Source: UMGS1908 sp964432825 (GTDB lineage: Bacteria > Bacillota > Clostridia > Christensenellales > UBA1242). Taken from it: a stretch of 64,000 nucleotides of DNA. Below the pieces are notes generated by a model. That model saw nothing but the letters and a program-made list of their open reading frames with translations. It was not told the DNA's origin and ran no database searches. Of the stretch, positions 17,600 to 26,833 are shown in pieces. How positions within the stretch are numbered: the first letter of the stretch is position 1; every line of letters starts with the position of its first letter. The translations under genes were made by a program, and so were the position numbers. The DNA is taken from assembly GCA_964432825.1 (NCBI GenBank), contig CAYSOX010000001.1, positions 95,004 through 159,003 of the forward strand. Direction: 5' to 3'.

Positions 17600-17924
17600 T
17601 TATTTACTCCTAAGATTATTTTAACAAATGTATGTATTTGTGTCAAATTGTTTAGGTGTTAGATTTGCAAAAATATATTTGACTTTCTTTGATTAATGAT
17701 TGAAGAAATTTAATAAAACTAAGTTTTAATTGAAAGTTGCAAAATATACTTTGTTTTAGCGATTTATAAATTAGTGTAGGGGAAATTAATAAAACTTCAA
17801 AATTTTACATTAACAATTAAAATATAGTCGTTAAAAGTTTAAGATGAATAATATAATTAATTTTTAGTTTTAAAATAGGTTAATTTTATGATATAATATC
17901 AAGAGTTAAAGGAGAGATTGTTTT
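17600..17924. other. Divergent intergenic region
   Basis: A/T-rich spacer between the hydrolase (leftward) and nucleosidase (rightward). A TATAAT at 17893-17898 is the likely -10 for the nucleosidase gene; its -35 is weak. No ORF or stable RNA seen. Confidence 0.5.
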
Positions 17925-18605
17925 ATGAAAACTATAGGAATGATTGTTGCTGTTGAAATGGATGCGGTTTTTAACCATTATAAAGATTGTATCGAAAAAA
18001 TTGAGGTAGAACCTTTTGAAATATGGAAAGTAAATCAAGGTTTAACTTCTATTTATTTTTTAAAATCGGGAGCGGGTGAAATTCTTGCAAGTTCGGGCAC
18101 TCAATACTTGATAACAAAGTTTGGGGCGGATTTAATAGTTAATTTTGGCATAGTAGGTGCATTAACTGAAGAACTTTCAAAGGAGGAAGTTTGCATTGTA
18201 AAAAGTGTGGTGCATTATGATTATGATACTTCAACAGTTGATAATATTCCAGTTGGTAGATATTTGGATTATGATAGCGAATTTATAGAAACAGATAAAA
18301 CCTTGCGTGCATTAGCAAAGTCAGTTTTTCCGAATTTAAAAGAAGTTGTTTGTGCATCGGGTGATAAATTCGTTTCGGATGCAAATAAAAAGAAATCTTT
18401 AAAAGACAGTTTTGGGGCAGAAATTTGCGAGATGGAATCGGCTGGAATAATTTTAACGGCAAACAGAAATAAAGTTCCAACACTATTTATAAAGGCAATT
18501 TCAGATACTCTTTTTGGTGGGGTGGAAGAATACCATATACAGCGAGATAAAACGGCGGATATCTGTTTTGCTGTTGTGGATAAAATAATTTCAGAAATGA
18601 AGTAA
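17925..18605 (+). CDS. mtnN: 5'-methylthioadenosine/S-adenosylhomocysteine nucleosidase-like protein
   Basis: A 226-residue PNP/UDP-family nucleosidase, which cleaves adenine from MTA or SAH in methionine salvage and methyl-cycle detoxification. 'MIVAVEMDAVF' near the N-terminus, 'IVNFGIVGAL', the purine-site 'ASGDKFVSD', 'ICEMESAGI' and 'FIKAISDTLFGG' match the fold, with the acid in SDTL expected to protonate the leaving base. ATG 17925 follows AAAGGAGAG. It stands alone. Substrate assignment to MTA/SAH rather than another purine nucleoside is by resemblance. Confidence 0.8.
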   Translation: MKTIGMIVAVEMDAVFNHYKDCIEKIEVEPFEIWKVNQGLTSIYFLKSGAGEILASSGTQYLITKFGADLIVNFGIVGALTEELSKEEVCIVKSVVHYDYDTSTVDNIPVGRYLDYDSEFIETDKTLRALAKSVFPNLKEVVCASGDKFVSDANKKKSLKDSFGAEICEMESAGIILTANRNKVPTLFIKAISDTLFGGVEEYHIQRDKTADICFAVVDKIISEMK

Positions 18606-18916
18606 TAGGTATTGTAACACCTTTAAGTTGATAGTGTTACATATTTTAGTAACTTCAGTTTTTGTATTGCAATAATTGTGATTAGTTGCAAAGTTTTGTG
18701 GCATAATCACTAATACTTGCGAGGTTTATGTTGCAAACTTTAATGCCGTGTGACGACTGAGTGGAATGTTGAATCATAACCAAAAGTTTGAATGGTTTAA
18801 ACACCACTAAACTCAATATTTATTTTGAAGTTATAAATATTTAAAAGTGAATGTAAATTAAAAAAAATATAAAACCCAACAAAATTTATAAAAATTTAAT
18901 AATATCATTCAAAAAG
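18606..18916. other. Geneless A/T-rich spacer
   Basis: No ORF, RNA or clear terminator recognised. A weak partial repeat (TTGTAACACCTTTAAGTTGATAGTGTTAC) just after the nucleosidase stop may act as a hairpin. Confidence 0.4.
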
Positions 18917-18945
18917 TTGACGAAATTTTCATATTTTGTTAATAT
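18917..18945 (+). promoter_or_regulatory. Promoter of the small membrane protein gene
   Basis: TTGACG (18917-18922), 17-bp spacer, TAATAT (18940-18945), 30 bp before the start codon. Confidence 0.55.
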
Positions 18946-18975
18946 ATAAATATAAATTTCAAAGGAGGAGTTTTT

Positions 18976-19464
18976 ATGGCAAAGAAAAAATCTAAAAAGT
19001 CAAATGTTTCAAAAATCCTTTTAGTTGTTGCATTGCTTCTAGGTGTTGCGAGTGTTTGTATGTTGTTCGTTCCATCTGTGAAGTGGGGAGACTCAACTTT
19101 TACCGGTCTTCAAACTGCATTTGGATACGAAAAAGAAACGGATGTGGTTATTAAAACCCTTAAGACAAGGTTTTTTGAATTTTCATTTATGAACCTTTTG
19201 ACTTTCATCTTGGCATTAGTTGGAACAATTATTAGTTTATTAAATTGTTTGTCTAATAAGCCAAGCAAGGTGTTTGGATTTGTTGGCGCGGTTGCATTTA
19301 TCGTTTCTGCAGTATTCTTTTTCCTTGCACCACAATTTGCAGTTCCAGTGCTTTTGGGTCAAAGTGTAAAAGGTTCAGTTGAATTAACTCTTGCAATCGG
19401 TTCAATCCTTGGCGGTGTGTTCACCGGAATTGCAGGATTAAGTTCTCTTGCATCACTTAGATAG
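18976..19464 (+). CDS. Small four-TM membrane protein of unknown function
   Basis: A 162-residue protein with a very basic N-terminus (MAKKKSKKSN) and four predicted transmembrane helices (residues ~12-30, 68-88, 97-118, 130-155). RBS AAAGGAGGAG. Own promoter and downstream hairpin make it a single-gene unit. Not recognised. Confidence 0.7.
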   Translation: MAKKKSKKSNVSKILLVVALLLGVASVCMLFVPSVKWGDSTFTGLQTAFGYEKETDVVIKTLKTRFFEFSFMNLLTFILALVGTIISLLNCLSNKPSKVFGFVGAVAFIVSAVFFFLAPQFAVPVLLGQSVKGSVELTLAIGSILGGVFTGIAGLSSLASLR

Positions 19465-19505
19465 ATGTAGATTATCTAATAAAAATTCAATATTGAATTT
19501 GAAAT

Positions 19506-19579
19506 AAAAGACTAAATTAATTGAAAAATACTAATTGCATTTTGCTTTTAGTAAATCAATTCAAATTTAGTCTTTTTTT
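19506..19579 (+). terminator. Terminator after the small membrane protein gene
   Basis: AAAAGACTAAATTAATTGA pairs with TCAATTCAAATTTAGTCTTTT across a ~35-nt loop, then T7. Confidence 0.65.
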
Positions 19580-19649
19580 GTGTAAATTTAAAATTTGATT
19601 TGAGAGTTGGAGATAATATGGTAATATATTTAACAAAGAGGTAAAGATT

Positions 19650-20069
19650 ATGGATATTTGGGAAAATTTATACAAAAAAGCAAGTGAGCAATACCACCCT
19701 GAGGCTGTTTCGCCATTTATCGATGCACACCATGTTGTCTGTGCAATAGAGGCAGAAAATGGCGAGATTTATACGGGTTTTTGTATAGAGGGTGCAAGTG
19801 GGGTTATGAATTTATGTGCTGAAAGAGTGGCTGGACTTAATATGTATATCCAAAGTGGACAGACAGTAGTCAAGAGAATGTTGGCATGTAGAAATCAGCC
19901 ACCAAAAGAAAATGGTGGTATGCCTTGCGGTGCATGTAGGGAATTTTTCTTACAACTCAATGCAAAAAATAAAGATATGGAAATAATAACAGATTTTGAA
20001 AGTCGAAAAACCATCACATTGGGCGAATTGATGCCTGGTTGGTGGGGCTGGAAAAGATACAATAGTTAG
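19650..20069 (+). CDS. Cytidine deaminase family protein
   Basis: A 139-residue zinc-dependent deaminase. The catalytic 'LCAERVAGL' (Cys ligand and general-base Glu, residues ~57-65) and 'MPCGACREFF' (two Cys ligands, ~residues 90-99) are intact. 'GFCIEGASG' corresponds to the substrate loop GxNxExAS, altered here. It resembles the short cytidine / blasticidin-S-type deaminases that act on pyrimidine nucleosides. RBS AAAGAGG before ATG 19650. Confidence 0.85.
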   Translation: MDIWENLYKKASEQYHPEAVSPFIDAHHVVCAIEAENGEIYTGFCIEGASGVMNLCAERVAGLNMYIQSGQTVVKRMLACRNQPPKENGGMPCGACREFFLQLNAKNKDMEIITDFESRKTITLGELMPGWWGWKRYNS

Positions 20070-20265
20070 GAATTTTAAAAATGCATTTCATTATAACCGG
20101 CATTTTTGATAGGGCAAAAATTAAAAAACACCTAAAAAGCCGTTTAAGTGATAATTTTTTCATTATAAAAGCCCTAAAAGTGCTGATAATAAAAAACAGT
20201 TGGATTTATGAAGTTTAGAATATAAAAGTATATATAGTATTTTGCCAACATATTAAATAAAATGA

Positions 20266-20361
20266 TGAAAAATAAAAACAAATCTTGAATTGAAGAGAAA
20301 CCTTTAAAGGTATCCAATATTTGGGGCATTGCTCCAAATTATACACAAGATTTGTTTTTTT
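20266..20361 (-). terminator. Branched hairpin element downstream of tRNA-Leu
   Basis: On the minus strand ACAAATCTTG (outer 5' arm) and CAAGATTTGT (outer 3' arm, then TTTTTATTTTT) enclose two inner hairpins: TTTGGAGCAATGCCCCAAA and a weaker ACCTTTAAAGGT. The outer stem plus U tract makes it a terminator for the tRNA transcript. Because the arms are followed by T runs on both strands it may also stop rightward transcription from the deaminase gene. No other gene lies in 20070-20365. Confidence 0.6.
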
Positions 20362-20365
20362 GTTG

Positions 20366-20451
20366 TGGTGCGAATAACTGGACTTGAACCAGCACGGAGT
20401 TGCCCCCACAAGCACCTCAAGCTTGCGTGTCTGCCATTCCACCATATTCGC
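20366..20451 (-). tRNA. tRNA-Leu (GAG anticodon)
   Basis: On the minus strand, acceptor GCGAATA pairs with TATTCGC and an encoded CCA follows. The anticodon arm CAAGC-TTGAGGT-GCTTG exposes GAG. A long variable arm (class II) and the T-arm TGGTTCAAGTCCA are present. Reads CUC/CUU leucine codons. Confidence 0.92.
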
Positions 20452-20680
20452 GAAAAATATTGAATTGATTAAATGTTAAAATAATTTTGCTTTTTAGTTA
20501 GGTAAAAAATTTAAACTTTTGCTTTGTTAATTAATGAACTTACATTTTAGCGTAAACACAGATTTTTAGGGTAAAATAAAAAGTCTTAGTCTTAAACATT
20601 GATTTTACAAAAAATAGAAGCACTTTTTATGTAAAATCACTAACAAAAAATATAAAATTATTAATTTCAATTCTACTAAG
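20452..20680 (-). other. Leader region upstream of tRNA-Leu
   Basis: About 220 nt of A/T-rich sequence between the minus-strand promoter at 20681-20709 and tRNA-Leu. On the minus strand it contains GATTTTACA...TGTAAAATC, a 9-bp stem. No ORF seen. It could be a processed leader or hide a small RNA. Confidence 0.3.
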
Positions 20681-20709
20681 ATTATAATTAAGCAAGGCAA
20701 TGTTGTCAA
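20681..20709 (-). promoter_or_regulatory. Consensus sigma-A promoter reading toward tRNA-Leu
   Basis: Minus strand TTGACA (complement of 20704-20709), 17-bp spacer, TATAAT (complement of 20681-20686): a perfect consensus match in both elements. Confidence 0.75.
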
Positions 20710-20896
20710 GAAAATTTTTTAAAACTCAAATTTTAAATGTAATTATATAAATTTTATGTTATAATTTAAGGGTAAATAATTAATGGATTGATAGTGAGTA
20801 TAACTATTTTTTGTGTGAAAACAATTTTTTTTATTAACATAATTAGTTGAATTTTTGGTTTTTTATTATCAATCAGTGCTTAGTTTAGAGGTGAAA

Positions 20897-21766
20897 ATGG
20901 AAGATATAGTAGAACAGAATAATTATATTTCAGGTAGAATAAGTTTATTTTTGAATTTAAATTCAAGGGCTATAAATAAAGAAATGGTGCCAAAGATGAT
21001 GGAGGCTAGCGGGCTTTCGGAAATAGATTCAATAAAATATCTTTTGGCGGAATTTTTAAACTTGGATATTTATGGAAGTTCAAGCGATATGGAAATATTT
21101 AGGAACTATTTTGACCGGTTGATTTTTAAGTGCGATAAAAATATTTATATGTCAAATCCTTATTACCAAAATATAAAATTTGGAAACATCAAAGGCGGAG
21201 ATGTTGAGTTTTATATGGGTGAATATAAGCCATATGAAATTTTCGTGTGTGACGATTTAGAAAAAACCGAAGATGGAAGAATAATTCCAAAACTTGGTTT
21301 TTTTGATGAAACATTTTGCTATCCTGCAGTTTCCGAAAAGGGGAGAGAATGGATGAGTGTTACACCTAATGAAGTTGAAACGATGAAACTTCCTATAAAA
21401 AACGCATTTGGAAAAGTTTTAACTTTTGGGTTGGGACTTGGATATTTTCAATATATGGTAAGCTTAAAACCCGAAGTTCAAGAGGTTTGGATTGTGGAAA
21501 GGAGTGATAAAATTATCAATATGTTCAATCGTGTTATTTTGCCACAAATTAAAGACAAATCTAAGTTTAAAATTATAAAAGATGATGCTTTTGAATTCGC
21601 AAAGAAGTATTATCCCAAAGGATATTTTGATTATGTTTTTGCCGATATTTGGCACGATGCAGGTGATGGATTACCTCTTTACAAGAAGTTTAAAGAACTT
21701 GAAAAATTGAATCCAAAAATAAAGTACGATTATTGGATTGAAAAAACCTTAAAAAGTTATCTATAA
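20897..21766 (+). CDS. Class I SAM-dependent methyltransferase-like / spermidine-synthase-fold protein
   Basis: ATG 20897 is chosen because AGAGGTG lies directly upstream; the open frame reaches a TTG at 20855. The 290-residue product has a helical N-terminal half and a C-terminal Rossmann domain. 'KVLTFGLGLGYFQYMVS' is the nucleotide-binding motif I and 'EVWIVERSDKIINMFN' the following acidic strand; 'YFDYVFADIWHDAGDGL' resembles motif IV of spermidine synthase-like enzymes. Acceptor substrate unknown. Confidence 0.75.
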   Translation: MEDIVEQNNYISGRISLFLNLNSRAINKEMVPKMMEASGLSEIDSIKYLLAEFLNLDIYGSSSDMEIFRNYFDRLIFKCDKNIYMSNPYYQNIKFGNIKGGDVEFYMGEYKPYEIFVCDDLEKTEDGRIIPKLGFFDETFCYPAVSEKGREWMSVTPNEVETMKLPIKNAFGKVLTFGLGLGYFQYMVSLKPEVQEVWIVERSDKIINMFNRVILPQIKDKSKFKIIKDDAFEFAKKYYPKGYFDYVFADIWHDAGDGLPLYKKFKELEKLNPKIKYDYWIEKTLKSYL

Positions 21767-21767
21767 A

Positions 21768-21803
21768 AGAAACGCTTAAGTCGAAGGATTTAAGCGTTTT
21801 TTA
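21768..21803. terminator. Terminator shared by convergent genes
   Basis: AAACGCTTAAGTC-GAAG-GATTTAAGCGTTTTTT; strong stem with T tract rightward and A run on the other side, positioned between the methyltransferase-like gene and the leftward radical SAM gene. Confidence 0.85.
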
Positions 21804-22715
21804 GCTTAAGTTATAGTTTTTCCCTTGAAAAATATCGTTTTCCAAAAAGTAATTATTCATTTTGTTTAAAACAATTTTTTTATGTAAATTCCATTCTGGG
21901 GCTACAAGGTCGGATTTTGGTGCATCTGCGGTTATGCGGTAGATTATTATATCTTTACGAAGGTGACTTAATATCATTCCGCACATATTAATGTAATAAT
22001 CGAGCGAAATGGGGGTGTAGGACCCGTTTTCTTTCATAGAACAAAGAGTCGTGTTTTTTAAAACATAAGTTGAGTGGATTTTAACGCCATGGACGGGTAG
22101 GCTATTTATTAATTTTATGGTGTCCTTTAAGTCTTTTTCGGTTTCGTTTGGAAGTCCCACCATTATATGGACTATTGTTTTTATTCCCGATGTGTTTAAT
22201 AAGTTTACAGCATTAATAAAATCCGAGGTTTTATAGCAACGGTTTATTGTTTCACCAATTTTATCATTTGCGGTTTGAAGTCCTAACTCAATATATACAT
22301 CTGTTAATTTTTGAAGGCGTTTTAAAACTTTTACAATGTTTTCGTCTATACAGTCGGGGCGAGTCCCTATATTTATTCCAACAATTTTGTCACTTTGCAA
22401 ACAATCGGTGTACTTTTTGTATAAGTTTTCTGGGGTATCATAAGTTGAGGTGAAGTTTTGGAAATACACAATAAACTTATTTGCGCGAGTTTGTTTGTAA
22501 CTATTTAAATAATTTTCTACTTGATTTTTTATAGGCAAAGGTTTTAATTGGTCGCCTGAGCCACGATTTGAACAAAAAATGCACCCGCCGTAACCTTTTG
22601 AACCATCTCTATTTGGGCAGGTGAATCCGCCATCCACACAAATTTTTAATGTGCGTTCGCCGTAAACTGATTTATAATAATCACTAACTTTATTGTAGAT
22701 AAATTTATTTTCCAT
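21801..22715 (-). CDS. Radical SAM protein, TIGR01212 / YhcC family
   Basis: A 304-residue radical SAM enzyme. The cluster is 'FTCPNRDGSKGYGGCIFCSN' (residues ~31-50), with the long spacing between the first Cys and CxxC typical of this family. Conserved 'GINIGTRPDCI', 'YIELGLQTAND', 'TIVHIMVGLPNETEKDL' and 'GVKIHSTYVL' follow. Expected to bind [4Fe-4S] and SAM; the family has been linked to tRNA-related modification but the substrate is not visible here. It is a monocistronic gene ending in the shared terminator. Confidence 0.9.
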   Translation of the reverse strand: MENKFIYNKVSDYYKSVYGERTLKICVDGGFTCPNRDGSKGYGGCIFCSNRGSGDQLKPLPIKNQVENYLNSYKQTRANKFIVYFQNFTSTYDTPENLYKKYTDCLQSDKIVGINIGTRPDCIDENIVKVLKRLQKLTDVYIELGLQTANDKIGETINRCYKTSDFINAVNLLNTSGIKTIVHIMVGLPNETEKDLKDTIKLINSLPVHGVKIHSTYVLKNTTLCSMKENGSYTPISLDYYINMCGMILSHLRKDIIIYRITADAPKSDLVAPEWNLHKKIVLNKMNNYFLENDIFQGKNYNLS

Positions 22716-22776
22716 AAAAAGATGATAACATAAAAATTTTAACTAATCAAGGGATTAAATCAACAAAGGTAAATGT

Positions 22777-22805
22777 TTGACAAAAAATGGTGGGTCTATT
22801 ATAAT
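22777..22805 (+). promoter_or_regulatory. Promoter of the cation exchanger gene
   Basis: TTGACA (22777-22782), 17-bp spacer, TATAAT (22800-22805): consensus elements. About 90 nt of leader follows before the start codon. Confidence 0.7.
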
Positions 22806-22901
22806 ATATGTATAGAAATTCAGTACAATTTTGTTTAAATTTAAGAAAAAAACAATTGTTAATAAAAAATTGAATTGCTACAAAAAACTTAAGGAGAAAT
22901 T

Positions 22902-23945
22902 ATGAATCCAATATTTTATGTTATTTTTAGTTATGTTAGTTTGTCCTTTTTGATTGTCATTCTATCTTTAAAACTATCGGATTATATTGACTTATTAGAC
23001 AAGAAGACAAATTTATCGGGTGCATTTTTGGGTGCCGTTTTGCTTGCCATCGTAACAAGTTTGCCCGAATTATTTACATCGCTTAGTTCGGTGTTATTTT
23101 TAAATGAATCGGGTATGGTTATTGGGAATATTTTAGGTTCCAATTCATTTGATGTTTTAATTTTAGGTGTTTGCATTTTGTCTTTTTATACGGCATACAA
23201 AAAAGACCACGTCGACTTTAAGTCGCATATAACGGTTTGTATTGGGCTAGTTGCGATGTATATTTGTTTGATAGTTCCGTTATTACTTGGTGAAAATCAA
23301 TTGCTTTTAGGGTCAATCAATGTCTGCTTTATAGTTGTTGCGGTTATCTATGCGATAACTCTTTGGAGAATGCCTAAAAAAGATAATGATACACCGGAAA
23401 TGGTGGAGGTTAAAAAACCGGCAAAAGTTGAAGTAGAACCAACTCAGGCTGAAAATATTAAAGGAATAAATCTTTCGGTAAAACAAATAGTTTTGCGATT
23501 TGTTATTTGTTCTGTGTTGTTGGTTGGGGTAAGTATCTTAATCACTTATACAACCAATGATTTGGCGGACTACTTTAATTTAGAAACAAGCACGGCGGGA
23601 GTTTTGTTTTTGGCAATTGCAACATCGCTTCCAGAGGTTGTTTCTACAATTTCGCTTTGTCATAAGGGGAATTTTGATGCGTCATTTGGCAATATTTTAG
23701 GGTCGTGTTTGTTTAATACTTTTGTATTAACTCTTTCTGAATTGATTTATTTTAAGGGTTCAATTTTGGTTCCAAATGATTTTGCATCTATTAAACTTGT
23801 ATTGTTAAACTTAGTTTCGGTGCTTACATGTGTTGGGATTTTGTTATTAAAACGAAAAAATAAGGAATTTAAGTTCAACAGGACTATAAATTATGTTTTA
23901 AGTGTTGTTTTAATTTTGGCATATGCTATGTACTATGTTATTTAA
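22902..23945 (+). CDS. Ca2+/Na+ antiporter (CaCA family, YrbG-like)
   Basis: A 347-residue membrane protein with ~10 transmembrane helices and the two alpha repeats of the family. Repeat 1 has 'VTSLPELFTSL' and 'GNILGSNSFDVLIL'; repeat 2 has 'ATSLPEVVSTI' and 'GNILGSCLFNTFVL'. The Glu in each repeat is the cation ligand. A charged cytoplasmic loop (~residues 160-190) separates the halves. RBS AAGGAG. Likely exports Ca2+ in exchange for Na+ or H+. The protease gene follows 15 bases later, so the two may be co-transcribed. Confidence 0.9.
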   Translation: MNPIFYVIFSYVSLSFLIVILSLKLSDYIDLLDKKTNLSGAFLGAVLLAIVTSLPELFTSLSSVLFLNESGMVIGNILGSNSFDVLILGVCILSFYTAYKKDHVDFKSHITVCIGLVAMYICLIVPLLLGENQLLLGSINVCFIVVAVIYAITLWRMPKKDNDTPEMVEVKKPAKVEVEPTQAENIKGINLSVKQIVLRFVICSVLLVGVSILITYTTNDLADYFNLETSTAGVLFLAIATSLPEVVSTISLCHKGNFDASFGNILGSCLFNTFVLTLSELIYFKGSILVPNDFASIKLVLLNLVSVLTCVGILLLKRKNKEFKFNRTINYVLSVVLILAYAMYYVI

Positions 23946-23960
23946 CAAAAAGGACAAAAG

Positions 23961-26597
23961 ATGAAAAATAAATTTAAAAAAATATTGGGCGTTGCCTTTC
24001 TTATAATAATTTGTGGGCTGTTGGTAGTTGTACCGGCTAATAATTTTGGTGCGTTCAAAAATGAATGTAATATCATTGTTTATGCAAGTGATGTTGAGAC
24101 TGTTCAAACTTATGAGGAGAAAAAGTATGATCCAAGAGGGCAATCTTTTTTGACGGGTGTAAAGAATCAAGGTAGTCTTGGGCTGTGTTGGGCATATGCC
24201 ATTATTGATAGTGTTGAAATTAATTTAAAAAAGAACTTTAATGCAACTGGAAAGTATAATAATGTAAATTTTAGTGAAAGGGATTTGGCATATTTTGTAA
24301 AAAATGGAAAAGATACTGATGCTACTAGTTTGACTTATAATGATGGAGGAACATCGCCTCTTAGCGGTCAACCTTTAAACAATTATATATATAATTCGGG
24401 TGGTGACCATTTGTCAACTTTTGAAACATTGATTTCAAACATAGGTTTGCGAACACAAGATTATACAGAAAATACTTCGAGTGTAACTGCTTTTTGTTCG
24501 GGATTGCCTACAAATATGGACGAAAGGCGTTCATCAGAAGTTAAAGTTGTTGGCGTTAAAAGTTTTAATAGTGCAAACAGCGACTATATGTTGGGCGTAA
24601 AACAAGAAATAGTTCGAACGGGTTCGGTGTTAACGGGTACAAAAATGGATAATAGCGAAAGTTTTGTGACGAATAGTTTCAATTACGCAAGTGATGGTAG
24701 TTATAACTTTTATATTCAAAATGGTATATATGAAACCATAGACCATATGTTGACGATTGTGGGCTGGGATGATGATTATGATAAAAACAATTTTTCGTCT
24801 AAAACTGGACATACAAAACCTACAAAAAATGGTGCATGGCTGGTTAAAAACACATGGGGCAGTACATGGGGAAATAAAGGCTATGTTTGGATTTCGTATG
24901 AAGACTTTGGAATAAATTTAACGGGGTTTTATTCACTTGATGTTGAAGAAAATAACGAAAATGAAATAATTTATCAATACGACTTAGGGCATTCGCAAAG
25001 TATTTATTATCAAGGTGCAAGTTCTATAACTGCGGGGAATATTTACTATAATAAAACTGGTGATTCAACCCTAGACTCGGTAGGTTATTACATTTTAGAT
25101 AATTCAAATATAAACAGTGCGACTAACAATGCAGGCTTACAATCTGTTTCCGTTGAAATTTATGTAAGTGACAAAAAGATGGCACATCCTAAAGATGGTA
25201 CAAGAGTGGATTCGCTTAGTGGTGGCAGTGGTTATGGATTTCAGTATATAAATACCGAACTTTCAAATAAGGTAACAATTAAAAAGGGTCAATATTTTTC
25301 GGTTGTCTTAACATACACTGCAACTAGTGGGGTCAGTATGCTTGCAGTGGAAGGAAAGGGCGATATGTATCGTTCTTATAATTCAGTAGAGGGATGTAGT
25401 TTTGTTTTAAATGGTAATATATGGTTTGATTTGTCAACGGGCAAAAATAGTTTGGGTGAAACTTATTCAAATATGCAATACAATAATGTTTGCTTTAAAG
25501 TATACACAACCTCGTTAGAGTGTGAGCATAACTATAAAGAAGTTTTAAAAGTTTCGGGCGATTGCTGTCATTATGGCGAAATTCTATATAGATGCCAATA
25601 TTGTTCAAAAGAAAAGAGGGAAGAAGATGTGAAATCTGGATATGGCTCGCATAAGTTTACGACTAAATATTTTGAAGGTACATGCAAAGATAAAGGGTAC
25701 ACATCAAACTACTATTGTGAAATTTGTAAAAATGATTTTTCAGTAGAAGAAAAAGATGGAGTAATTACAAAAGATTTTCGAATAATGGGTGAATATGGTA
25801 ATCACTTATATGAATCAATTGGGCTGGACTTAGGGGATTGCAAACATCACCCAAAAGAAAAAACAAAATGCAAATATTGTGATGATTTGGTTTTGATTGA
25901 TAGAGATGATTTGGGGTATGGTTCACATAAGTACACCCAAAAGATGGTTGAAGGAGATATAATAAAACATAAATGCGAGGTCGAGGGGTGTTCGGCATAT
26001 TATATTGAAAAGATTAGTGAGAATATAAAGACTTTAATTTCGGATGGTGATTATGTTAATATTTCGTATGCCGAACTGGTAAAATTTGGTGACTTCAACT
26101 TTCAAAACCAAGTGGGCGTTTTAAACTTTGAAATTAATGCATTTGATAGTTTAAGTTTAAAAACAAACGATACAATTGAAATATCTTTGCAAAAATTAGA
26201 AAATGATGTTTTCTTATCAACGCAAACGGCCTTGGTAAAAAAATCCCTAAAAAATATTTCAGTGTATAAAGTGGATGTTAAAGTCAATGGTAAAGTTGTA
26301 GAAGCGTTAGACACTCCAATAAAATTTTCATTAACCGATGATGGTTCATTAAATAAAAATACAATTTTTTATGTTGGGGTAGAAGATGATTTTAAAGAAC
26401 AAAAAAATAATATAGACTACAAGGCGGGAAATGTTAGTTTAAATGGCGGGTCAAATATTTTTGTTTTAGCAGAAAAAACAGAAAAGGTAGAATTATCAAA
26501 AACCACAATTGCTATAATTGTTGTTGTGCTATTTTGTGTTTTGGTTGTTGGTGAATCGGCTCGCGGAATGAGAAAGAAGGCGAAAAATAGTGATTAA
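23961..26597 (+). CDS. Membrane-anchored papain-like (C1) cysteine protease with Cys-rich modules
   Basis: An 878-residue surface protein. An N-terminal hydrophobic segment (residues ~8-30) acts as signal sequence. The C1 domain has 'GVKNQGSLGLCWAYAI' (Gln of the oxyanion hole and catalytic Cys), 'HMLTIVGWDDDYD' (His) and 'WLVKNTWGSTWGNKGY' (Asn). A beta-rich domain of the lectin-like kind paired with such proteases follows. Three Cys-rich units after residue ~520 (CxxC pairs, e.g. 'YRCQYCSKE', 'YYCEICKND', 'TKCKYCDDL') come before a C-terminal TM helix and a basic tail. Substrate unknown. Confidence 0.85.
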   Translation: MKNKFKKILGVAFLIIICGLLVVVPANNFGAFKNECNIIVYASDVETVQTYEEKKYDPRGQSFLTGVKNQGSLGLCWAYAIIDSVEINLKKNFNATGKYNNVNFSERDLAYFVKNGKDTDATSLTYNDGGTSPLSGQPLNNYIYNSGGDHLSTFETLISNIGLRTQDYTENTSSVTAFCSGLPTNMDERRSSEVKVVGVKSFNSANSDYMLGVKQEIVRTGSVLTGTKMDNSESFVTNSFNYASDGSYNFYIQNGIYETIDHMLTIVGWDDDYDKNNFSSKTGHTKPTKNGAWLVKNTWGSTWGNKGYVWISYEDFGINLTGFYSLDVEENNENEIIYQYDLGHSQSIYYQGASSITAGNIYYNKTGDSTLDSVGYYILDNSNINSATNNAGLQSVSVEIYVSDKKMAHPKDGTRVDSLSGGSGYGFQYINTELSNKVTIKKGQYFSVVLTYTATSGVSMLAVEGKGDMYRSYNSVEGCSFVLNGNIWFDLSTGKNSLGETYSNMQYNNVCFKVYTTSLECEHNYKEVLKVSGDCCHYGEILYRCQYCSKEKREEDVKSGYGSHKFTTKYFEGTCKDKGYTSNYYCEICKNDFSVEEKDGVITKDFRIMGEYGNHLYESIGLDLGDCKHHPKEKTKCKYCDDLVLIDRDDLGYGSHKYTQKMVEGDIIKHKCEVEGCSAYYIEKISENIKTLISDGDYVNISYAELVKFGDFNFQNQVGVLNFEINAFDSLSLKTNDTIEISLQKLENDVFLSTQTALVKKSLKNISVYKVDVKVNGKVVEALDTPIKFSLTDDGSLNKNTIFYVGVEDDFKEQKNNIDYKAGNVSLNGGSNIFVLAEKTEKVELSKTTIAIIVVVLFCVLVVGESARGMRKKAKNSD

Positions 26598-26648
26598 AAA
26601 AACCGCTCAAACAGTTCATTTTTGAATTTGTTTGGGTGGTATTTTTTT
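26595..26648 (+). terminator. Terminator after the protease gene
   Basis: AAAAAACCGCTCAAACAG pairs with TTTGTTTGGGTGGTATTTTTTT (G-T pairs included) just past the stop codon. Confidence 0.7.
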
Positions 26649-26833
26649 GTTTTTTAAAAATTAAAAATGGTCAATATTTTTCAATATTTTCAAGCCAACT
26701 TACTAGTCGTGAAGGTATAAATTTGTCAAAATAAGGCAAATTTAAGCCTATAATCAATTTTGTTTGAAATAAAAATTTGAAAAATTGTAAAAATTAAGCA
26801 GATTATGATACATTTTTTATGAAAAATTTTTTC

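Noticed and set aside
20855..20896. TTG start for the methyltransferase-like gene
   Set aside because: No ribosome site precedes it, while ATG 20897 has AGAGGTG directly upstream.
22716..22901. Riboswitch before the cation exchanger
   Set aside because: The ~90-nt leader is A/T-rich without a recognisable conserved core such as a yybP-ykoY/Mn2+ motif.
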